This document shows, piece by piece, positions 35,943 through 45,700 of a stretch of DNA of 64,000 nt. Positions within the stretch are counted from its first letter, which is position 1, and every line of letters begins with the position of its first letter. The notes under the pieces were generated by a model that saw nothing but the letters and a program-made list of their open reading frames with translations, made no database searches and was not told the DNA's origin. The position numbers and the translations under genes were made by a program. Source of the stretch: Siphonodentalium dalli. Taxonomy: Eukaryota; Mollusca; Scaphopoda; Gadilida; Siphonodentaliidae. Location of the stretch: positions 56,461,849 to 56,525,848 of the forward strand of contig CP136062.1 in NCBI GenBank assembly GCA_032622095.1. Reading direction: 5' to 3'.

Positions 35943-36225
35943 TTTTGACCGGATAGTAATTAAACAAAGTGTGTGAATCCCGAGTAATTAAACAAAGTGT
36001 GTGAATCCCGAGTAATTAAACAAAGTGTGTGAATCCCGAGTAATTAAACAAAGTGTGTGAATCCCGAGTAATTAAACAAAGTGTGTGAATCCCGAGTAAT
36101 TAAACAAAGTGTGTGAATCCCGAGTAATTAAATAAAGTGTGTGAATCCCGAGTAATTAAACAAAGTGTGTGAATTGCGAAGTGAATCATTTCTGGATTCA
36201 CACAAACTTTGTTTAATTACTCTGC
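35943..36225. repeat. 28-bp tandem repeat (8 copies) grown from one arm of a hairpin
   Basis: Unit GTGTGTGAATCCCGAGTAAT + TAAACAAA repeats eight times with one substitution. To its right GGATTCACACAAACTTTGTT + TAATTACT is the inverted unit, and GACCGG at 35949 faces GCCGGTC at 36224, so the array sits in one stem of a foldback. Confidence 0.9.
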
Positions 36226-36273
36226 CGGTCGAAACCAAGTACCCCATTCCTTATAATCTTATACCATTACATT

Positions 36274-36730
36274 TTAAAGGAACTCAATCCGATCAGGCGC
36301 TCATAAGTTACTATTTCTTTGGCTTTGGGGGTAAAAAATATTTGATTCGAGTCGAGGCACCCACCCGTCAAAGCTCGGAATGATCAAATATCGATTTTTG
36401 AAGTTTGTTATTTCTCGAGATGTGTAATAATATGTGGCCCAGAAACACATGGTCAAACGGAGGGTCTTGGACAAAATTGCGGATGAAGATGGATAACTCT
36501 ACAATCCAGTGGTAATACGGTCAAATTTCATGATTAAATACGGCCATATTTTGTTGAACAAAATGTTGATAAATAACAAGTTGGGAAAATTGATATCAAA
36601 GTTGACAGTGGTTAGCATTATTTTGTTGCAATAAATCGATTCTGTTAACGTATAGCATATTTTGAAGAATTGTTGTTGTTGTTGTATCTTGATGGTGTGG
36701 GGACCGTCTGATCGGATTGAGCACCTTTAA
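36274..36730. mobile_element. Complete TTAA MITE (AAAGGTACTC family)
   Basis: TTAAAGGAACTCAATCCGAT at the left and ATCGGATTGAGCACCTTTAA at the right. Confidence 0.8.
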
Positions 36731-37198
36731 TAGAACATTCATAATTTGAACAACTTTTCAAAACTACCAAAAAAATTATAAGTAACATATTGTCTCCCAA
36801 TAACAACACACATCAAGCGCGTGCACATGATCGACTTGAAGTGACGAAGGCATTACCAATGTTCATAAACCAATAACTGAAGTGACGACATCAGTTATTC
36901 ATTAATGTACATTCATGTAAACCATAATGGCAAAATGTACTGGTTCCTACGGGCACTAATAGTGTGAATGTAGAGGGTGTGTGATTATTGCTATATGATT
37001 ACTCGGCTCGAGAGATGAATCTATTTAGGATCAGTTTGATCTTGACCTCCGGCATCAAGTACTTACAGTCATGGCTTATGGTAGATCATGCATTGGATCT
37101 CTATATTCTGGCTTAATCAGTAGAGATCATATTCCATCAGTTCAAAACCAGGGAACTTTATAACTTTGAACAGACAACGCAGGGATCATATTTCTTTG
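36731..37198. other. No gene seen
   Basis: AT-rich sequence without supportable features. Confidence 0.4.
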
Positions 37199-37576
37199 TT
37201 AACCCTTTACCCAACAGAAGGGCCCTGTGCCAATGCATTCTCTTATATATGCGAGTCGACCATAGGTCGCCTCGCATATATAAGAGAATGCATTGGCTTA
37301 ACACATTAAAAATTATAAAATTGTTAAAGAATGTAATAACAAATGGTAAAAAGTGTTAAAATAGGCCAATGCATTCTCTTATATATGCGAGGCGACCTAT
37401 GGTCGACTCGCATATATAAGAGAATGCATTGGCACAGGGCATAACTGTAACTATCACAATGTGGTCAAGGAGCCGATTCCAATGATATCCATATTTGTAT
37501 GGTTCTATTGAGACAGACCGAAGATATTTTAGGCTGTTGAAGCTTTATTTGGCCGGTTTGTTGGGTAAAGGGTTAA
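37199..37576. mobile_element. Complete TTAA/piggyBac-like MITE (CCCTTTACCCAACA family)
   Basis: Same layout as 31421-31808: TTAA-CCCTTTACCCAACA, two hairpins, conserved tail, TGTTGGGTAAAGGG-TTAA. Confidence 0.85.
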
Positions 37577-37814
37577 CACATTCACTGACAACTATGAGAT
37601 ATCTCGTACTTTTTGCATGTAACTGATTGGGTGTCAACAGTGAATGCGTTAACACCTTTTCCTTAATAATCAATTTCACAGTAGGGGCGGGTACCAGCTT
37701 AAGATTGCATGATTTAAGCAACTTATGTGAGCCAATTTCGCAATAAACATTGAACAGATTGACCGGGAAAAATTCAATCATTGTAAGTGACGCAAAGCAA
37801 AATTGGCTCACCTA

Positions 37815-38299
37815 CAAGGCTCAAAATATTATTTTTTTTACTGACTGTCAAAATGACAGGCACTAAATGGACGTTGTTGGTCATTTCAAAATGGCTGTCA
37901 AATTTTCAGATGTACTGTATGAGACAGTATTTAAATTTCCAATTGACCCATTATTCGTCAATGATGCGCATATTTTAATAAGCGTCCAATCGCTACCCAG
38001 GAAAAACCCATGTTATTTTTGTTTTCAAAAGTTCAAAAACTTTATGTCGATTAATAAATACTCAATCAATTCTCAAACAACATAATTATATTAACTCTGA
38101 ATTGATCTGAAATTAAAAAAGAATTATTTATTACTTACAATTTCAATTTGGCCAATAGTGGCTCCTTCGACGTACCCAAACAGATAGATTGTTTAAAAAA
38201 TTGCATTGGAAAAAATGTCTGACAGATACAGAAGCGCACTGGACATAAGCTATTTTTCGTCAGACAATGACCTTGACTGACCACTTATTTTGAGCCTTG
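37815..38299. mobile_element. Possible 485-bp MITE with 14-bp inverted ends
   Basis: CAAGGCTCAAAATA at the left and TATTTTGAGCCTTG at the right are exact complements. Inside, a 72-codon plus-strand frame (37867-38085) has no recognisable motif. Confidence 0.5.
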
Positions 38300-38874
38300 C
38301 TCACCTACTGTAAAACACATTAAGGAACATGCAGTAATTAGAGGTGGGACTGAGGATACTTCCCCCAACGCGACTGAGGATACCCCCCCTGGCAGCAAAT
38401 GGCGGAAATGTAAAAACTGCAAACAAAATTGCCCAGTCGGCCTCTGTGCCAAGTTTTAAAAACATTACTGAATAATGTGGGAATACAAGCTCGGACAAAA
38501 TTCTGCAGATTGCAAAAAAAGGGAGATAACTCTACAAAACAAAAAATTGATGGACGCATAATTGCAGGTGCACAGGTTCCCATGCTACTAAATATCTCTG
38601 CCAAGCTTAAAAAAAATAGACTGAAAAATGTACGGACACCCTTTCTTTTGTTGTTTTTGACAGGCTTGACCACTTAAGACTACCACTTAACTCCTAAATT
38701 GTACAGAATAACGGCATTAGGTGTCAGTTTGACATTAGGTGGTCGATCATGTCAAACCTCTTTTTTCTTAGGCTCCTCCCCTGACCACCAAAGGCTCAAA
38801 TGTGCACCCGGATGCACTGACTGACAACTAGACAGACAGACGGACAAGCTGATTCCTGCATACCCCCAAACTTG
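38300..38874. other. No supported gene
   Basis: A 111-codon minus-strand frame (38338-38673) lies downstream of the SLOG-like gene on the same strand but has no splice context or motif that I can support. ACTGAGGATAC is duplicated at 38350-38380. Confidence 0.35.
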
Positions 38875-39073
38875 TACAGTAATGCCCTAAATAATTGACT
38901 CCTTAACAACAGCAGAATTATGCGTAATGTTTCAGGATTTAGTCGGAAATATGGCTTGCTCTCACTGAGAGCCTTCCGTTGAATGGCAACAAGCCATATT
39001 TCTGACTAAATCCTGAAAAATGACCCATAATTCTGCTGTGATTAAGGAGTCAATTATTTAGGGCATTACTGTA
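38875..39073. mobile_element. Palindromic MITE, CAGTAATGCCC family, short-armed
   Basis: TA-CAGTAATGCCC and GGGCATTACTG-TA ends; the left arm lacks about 20 bases near the loop (38961). Confidence 0.85.
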
Positions 39074-39138
39074 ATCAAAGTTCAGAACATCAAATAGTTT
39101 CCAGGTTTTGAACTGATGGAGTATGATATCTACGGGCG

Positions 39139-39356
39139 TACAGTAATGCCCTAATTAATCGACTGCTTAACCACAGCAGAATTATGGGTAACTTTTCAGG
39201 ATTTAGTCGGAAATATGGCTTGTTGCCATTCATCGGAAAGCTCGCCGAGAGCTTTCCGATGAATGGCAACAAGCCATATTTCCGACTAAATCCTGAAAAG
39301 TTACCCATAATTCTGCTGTGGTAATTATGGAGTCGATTAATTAGGGCATTACTGTA
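39139..39356. mobile_element. Palindromic MITE, CAGTAATGCCC family, just downstream of the SLOG-like gene
   Basis: Intact TA-CAGTAATGCCC/GGGCATTACTG-TA ends. It lies 58 bases past the stop codon at 39415 on the minus strand, so probably within the 3' UTR, where it would fold as a long RNA hairpin. I find no AATAAA on the minus strand between the stop and the element. Confidence 0.85.
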
Positions 39357-39414
39357 GCTAGAGTAGAGATTCATGGCATGACCTAGGCTAATGGTTGACA
39401 GATTTCTCTGAGAA

Positions 39415-39747
39415 TCACAGTATAACGGTTTTCATCTTGGATAAGCTTGACTTTTCTTTCTTCGGCGAGACGGGTTTCTTTAGAATCGGCTTGAGTTTGA
39501 AGTCTGGTGTCGTGTAACAGCTGTCTCGACTGATCATAGTGTCTTTCCTTTTAAGGTCCTGTTGCATGTAATGACTGTCGCGGCTCATTGTAGATTCTAT
39601 CCTCTGCAGACCTATGGGCTTCTTGATGAACTGTGCATTTGCGTCAATCAGGTTGGAAATTATTTTCACCACTGACATTCCAATCAAATCAGGGGTGGAG
39701 TTAGAGGTCAGGATTGACCAATCAGATCGGTCGACACCAGCAGGGAT
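39415..39747 (-). CDS. SLOG-like gene, terminal exon with basic tail
   Basis: Acceptor TTTCATTTCAG|ATCCCT. 110 codons: a short conserved-looking start (IPAGVDRSDWSIL, DLIGMSVVKIISNL) and then a Ser/Lys-rich tail with two related motifs, TMSRDSHY and MISRDSCY, and a KPVSPKKEKSSLSK stretch, ending in TGA at 39415. The tail looks disordered and possibly phosphorylated; that is inference. Confidence 0.8.
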   Translation of the reverse strand: MPAGVDRSDWSILTSNSTPDLIGMSVVKIISNLIDANAQFIKKPIGLQRIESTMSRDSHYMQQDLKRKDTMISRDSCYTTPDFKLKPILKKPVSPKKEKSSLSKMKTVIL

Positions 39748-42700
39748 CTGAAATGAAAGTGTCAATGACAATGTAGCTCAACGTTTGGAAAAAAGGGGGG
39801 GGGGGTAAATTCATGTCTTAAAAGGCAATAGAGCGATTAGGAATGCAGAAAGTAATAGGAAAATATATATATAATAGGTAAAACCCCAAGATGGCTGCTG
39901 GTGGCCATGTTTTCCATTGAAATTAAAAAAAGTTTATAACTCCCATCTAGTGGTCACTTCGAAGATCAATATGATGTTTGGTGACGATTGGATAAGGGAT
40001 GTGGTCTGTAGGGTTTGGTCATGCAAAGAGTAAATTCCAAGATGGCTGTCGGTAGCCATATTTTTTAACAAATTCGGAAAAAATTTGATGACTCCCATCT
40101 AGTGGTCATCCCGAAGATCCATATGAAGTTTACTGATTATCGGACAAGGGAAGTCATCTGTAGGGTGTGCCAAAGGATTTAGTCATATAAGGAGTAAAAT
40201 CCAAGATGGCCACTGGCAGCCATTTTTTTTCAACAAAGTCAAGTTCGACAAGTTAAGCTAAAAAGTGTGCTATGTCATGTCCATTGTCAATTATGTCATC
40301 ATTCCAACATTTTTCGATTTGTTTCGAAAGAACTGCTTCAATTAAAATTGATATCTTTCCTAATAAGCCAAAGTGCAATTCAATCATATTTTGAATTTCC
40401 CGCTATTTACATTATTGTCCATTATTGTCACTTCTCAGGGGATCAGCATAATGATTCTTAATTTTATATCAGTGAGTGAGCTTATAGCTTGTACACATTC
40501 GTCAAAATAATAAAATCCAGATCATTTTACTATGCCGACAACTTCCTTATTCGCAGTCTTTGGCTAATCCAAGTGAGTTAACCCTTTACCCAACAAACCG
40601 GCCAAATAAAGCTTCAACAGCCTAAAATATCTTCGGTCTGTCTCAATAGAACCATACAAATATGGATATTATTGGAACCGGCTCCTTGACCACATTGTGA
40701 TAGTTACAGTTATGACCATAGGTCGCCTCGCATATATAAGAGAATGCATTGGCCTAAAAAAAAAAATCTTTCATTCTTTAACAATTTTATAATTTTTAAT
40801 GTGTTAAGCCAATGCATTCTCTTATATATGCATATATAAGAGAATGCATTGGCACAGGGCCCTTCTGTTGGGTAAAGGGTTAAGGAGATTCCATTATCTG
40901 TATGAAACATTTGGGAACATTAATAATAATGACCCTGCTCGGATTGCCGCCCGAGCTCGGGACCTATACATGTTTAGAGAACGGGTGTACGTACCTGTGA
41001 TGTTACACATATTTACAATATAGCGTGTCATTGAGATTTTCAACCGAGACCACTTTTTGGAGAAACAAATCTTGTGACTTCCGGTAGTGGTTGCACAAAA
41101 GTATGTAATCAGAAATGGACCCACACGATGAAAAGAAAATTTGTTACTTCATAACTCTCAATTAATTCCTGTGTGTAAAAATGAACAATTGAAGTATTTA
41201 TTTATTTATGAACAGTTATTATAAATGAATAGCTTTTCAGAACATAATTAGGCTATGTGGGCCAGATCCCTGTATAGGCAGACACGCTTCAGTTACTATA
41301 ACACGGGACATTCATACAGGTTTTACTGGCACCGTGTCCATTTGAACCCTTCTTTCTATTCAAGTTTCTATCCATCAATGTGCCTGTAACGGTCAGAAAT
41401 TAGGTCTGAAGGTGGAATTGTTAATTATTGGCTTATTTGGAGCAACATATAACATTCAATATCATACATTATTATATTATACAGTCAAACTTCGTTAAGT
41501 CGAACGTCGGTAACTCGAATACCCCACTTAAGTCGAAGCCATTGCCTGGTCCCGGCTGAGCTTGTGTGCAAAGCCAATAGAATACTCACAGTTAAGTCGA
41601 AGGTGGATAAGTCAAAATTCCGCTTAAGTCGAAACAAAATTTTGTCCCACCAGCCAGCTTATAACACTAATTACTATGGTTAAGTCGAAGCGCCGTCGGC
41701 GATGCATCACCATGTGATTATAACTCAGTGTGCTTCTATTCAATTGCCTAAAAAGCTGTGAAGTTTCCTGGAGTCCTTATTTGTCCTCATGCATTGTTTC
41801 TTTAACATATTAACGAGGTGCGTGGATCAATTTCCCCGTGTGAGGATTAGAAGTGTTGACAGACGAAATGAAAATGATATTTAAATCGCCTGATATGGAG
41901 AATAATTTCATTCAGTCATGCTTTCCCAAAACGAAAACAATGTTCCGAACGAAAAAATATGCCATCCATCTGATGATGGAAAGAAAAACATGGACGTTAA
42001 AAACATCAAAGAACGGCTTTTTGACTGAAGACGACGAAGACGAGGTCATCGAGTGCGCCAAGCCCGACCTGACAATCGATGACGCAATGCATAGCTGCGA
42101 CATTGTACTGCGTTATCTCATGACCCAAGCAGAATGAGCGACGACTTAATGAAGATATTGGGCATCAGCGATAAACTAAAGAGATATTCAACAACTAATT
42201 TTTTGCAGAAACCAGTCCTTGATAACCAGTCACTTCCAATCCTGAATCCCAATTTTTATAAATACTATTGTAACCACTTCCGGGTCAAATGTACTTTTGT
42301 TATTTCTACCGTGAATTTGTTGATGTTTTCTTATCATATTCTGTGTTTTTATTATATTATTCAATAAATAATCAGACCAAATATCATCTCGTCTGTTGTA
42401 TATGATCAGCATAGTAACTGACTATTTATTTAGCGTGGGTATATAGCGTGCACAAGGTTGAAAACAATTATTATCGGATCGAAATTAATTCGACTAGTTG
42501 GAATTTGTGGTCGAAATGGTTAAGTCGAACACACGGATAACTCGAAGTAAACCAACGGTCCCTTGAGATTCGATTTAACGAAGTTTAACTGTAGAACAAT
42601 ATTGCCAGACCGGTGTCGAAACCATACCTATTTCAAAGTTGACTTGCATCCATAACAGTCTACATGAAATAAACATTGGCGTTGTTACCATTCTGTGAGG

Positions 42701-45700
42701 CATTTAATAATAAGCACATAGGTTCATTACTATTTACATGATCCTTCTTATTGCAAGGTTGAGTCCCTAATCATCATACCGGGGTCGTTCTATATGCTTT
42801 GCATAATGATCATATCATCTTGGTTAAAGGTACTCAATCCGATCAGACGCTCCTAAATTACTATTTCTTTGGCTTCGGGGGTAAAAAATATTTGATTCGA
42901 GTCAAGGAACCTACCCATCAAAGCTCAGATTGATCAGATATCGATTTTTTAAGTTTGTAATTTCAATTGTTTGTGGGTCAGAAACACGTGTTCAAACGGA
43001 CGGTCTTGCAGATAAAGATGGATAAATCAAGTGGTTATTATTACCACTTGATTTTAGAGTTATCCATCTTTATCTGCAAGACCGTCCATTTGACCTTGTG
43101 TTTCTGGCTCATAAACAATTGAAATCACAAACTTCAAAAATCGATATCTGATCAATCTGAGCTGGGTAGGTTCCTCGACTCGAATGATATATTTTTTACC
43201 CCCGAAGCCAAAGAAATAGTAATTTAGGAGCATCTGATCAGATTGAGTACCTTTAATGGTCATAGGAAAATTATAAGAACAGCCATCTTGATTACATTCG
43301 ATTTGCAACAACCTACACAGACATTAAAGATACTCATTCCAATTCGATGGTCCCCATGTAATCAGATTCCAACAACAACAACATTTTTAGAAATGCCACT
43401 TCAGTTACCAGAATTGATTAATTGCCCAAAATAATGCCAACCACTGTAAACTATTGTAAAAAATTGCCCGAAACGTGTTAATTATCAACATGTTGTTCGA
43501 CGAAATTTAGCCTTATTATCAACACAAAGCCTCTTGATATTAGAGTTATCCATCTAGCTCATCAACTTTTTACTGGGCCACTAATAAGTCTCGATGGTGA
43601 AAAATAATAGATTTCCAAAATAAATATCTAATAACACTGAGCTTTGATAGGTGGGTTCCTCGACTCGAATCAAAATATTTTTTATCCCCGAATCCAAATA
43701 AATAGTAATTGAGGGGCGCTTAATCGGATTATGCATCTTTAAAATATAGCAGGACAAGCCTTGAAATAGTGTGTCTGTCATTTGTAGAATGAGGTCCCCA
43801 GATGGTGAATTTGGTGATGCTAGCCCGCTATGCAGGGTAGCATCACTAAATTCACCCTCTGGGGACCTCATTCTGCAAATGACAGACACCCTATTTCAAG
43901 GCTTGTAGCAGGACCACTTAACCAGCAAGCCTGAGATCAGTGTGCCTGTCATCTGCAGAATGAGGTCCCCAGAGGGTGAATTCAGTGACGCTATCCCAAT
44001 TAGCAGTCTAGCATCACTAAATTCACCCTCTGGGGACCTCATTCTGCTTAGGCCACATCTTCTCTGGAAAGTTTCTTTATTGTCAAATTTCTATAGAAAC
44101 TTCTTCACATAGATTACATTTCTTTTTTAGTTTAAAAAGTTTCTCTATTTCCCAAAATTGGCATGACACATTGCATTATTGAGGTTCTCAATGGGTGTGC
44201 ACCACAATATTCACCATTTGGGAACTTCTATCTGAGTCTATGTCTCCCACAGCATAGGAGTCCATACAGAATGAGGTCCCAAGAGGGTGAATTTGGTGAC
44301 GTTAGCCCACTCTGCGCGATAGTGTCATTAATTCACCCTCCGGGGACCTCATTCTGCACTAACCTCAGGCTTGTTAACCAGGGTTAGTTACAGTAATGCT
44401 CTAATTAATCGACTCTTTAACCGCAGTAGAATTATGGGTAACTTTTCAGGATTTAGTCTGAAATATGGCTTGTTGCCATTCATCGGAAAGCTATCGGGGA
44501 GAGCTTTCCGATGAATGGCAACAAGCCATATTTCCGACTAAATCCTGAAAAGTTACCATTAATTCTACTGCGGTTAAAGAGTCGATTAATTAGAGCATTA
44601 CTGTATGTATAATGTGAGCCAATTCACCTGGAATGCTTTCTCCTGTACACTCCCTCCTCCCCACACTGATACCTCAGTACACTCTATAGGAATCAATGTG
44701 TGGTCATTCCATATGAATTGCTCAGCAGTCGATAGGCTACAAGAGTCACCTGAAAAACAGAAGCAGAAATCAAATTTATAGACAAATTACACTGACGAGC
44801 TCAATATAATAAATGCTAAAAGGAGGTAGCTTAAACTTAAGACATATTATGGACTTGCTCGGTGCGTGAAATTGATGAGTTAGTACTCAGGCGCCATGCC
44901 AACCTGGGGAAATTTAGCATTCTACTAATATCGCGGAAAATTTCAAAGAAATCGACCATACCACTCCATAGAAAACATCGTCTGAGCTACACCCAATTGT
45001 AATTTTGCCATCGAGAGTCATTGCATTTAATTAATAAATAATGACAGAATGTATCGTCAATTTGGATTAATAATTGTAACGTATAACTAACTTTGAAAAA
45101 AATTATTCTTAATTTCTATTTGTTCACCCTACCGGAGTGCTTCACACAAGCCTTGAAATAGTGTGTCTGTCAATTGCAGAATGAGGTCCCCAGAGGGTGA
45201 ATTTAGTGATGCTACCCCGCATAGCAGGCTAGAATCACCAAATTCACTCTCTGGGGACCTCATTCTGCTTACTCCTCAGCAGAATGAGGTTCCCAGAGGG
45301 TGAATTTGGTGATGCTAGCCCACTATGCGGGGTAGCATCACTAAATTCACCCTCTGGGGACCTCATTCTGCAAATGACAGACCACTATTTCAAGGCTTGG
45401 CTTCACATCACTTTAACCTACCATCAATAATGATACAGCAGTCAAATGCCTCGGAAACGATCAGATCGCGTTCTTTTGTGCTGCCTCCACAGAATAGCGT
45501 TCTCCCAAATGATAGACCCTGTATGGAACCTCCAATACTCCCTTGGGATGAGTCTGAATTTTTTTCCTAAAAAAATAACGTAAAGAAAATAACTTTAGCA
45601 AAAAGTCAATTGACCAACACCAGATTGTCCTCTTGTTTAATAAACAACAATTATGCAAATAGAAAAACATAGTCGTATAAGAGCGACGTATTTTATCCCA

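Noticed and set aside
36001-36180. Possible CRISPR array (28-bp units)
   Set aside because: The units are directly adjacent with no spacers, and the genome is animal.
38338-38673. Extra 3' exon of the SLOG-like gene
   Set aside because: The gene already has a stop at 39415 and no acceptor with matching phase was found before this frame.
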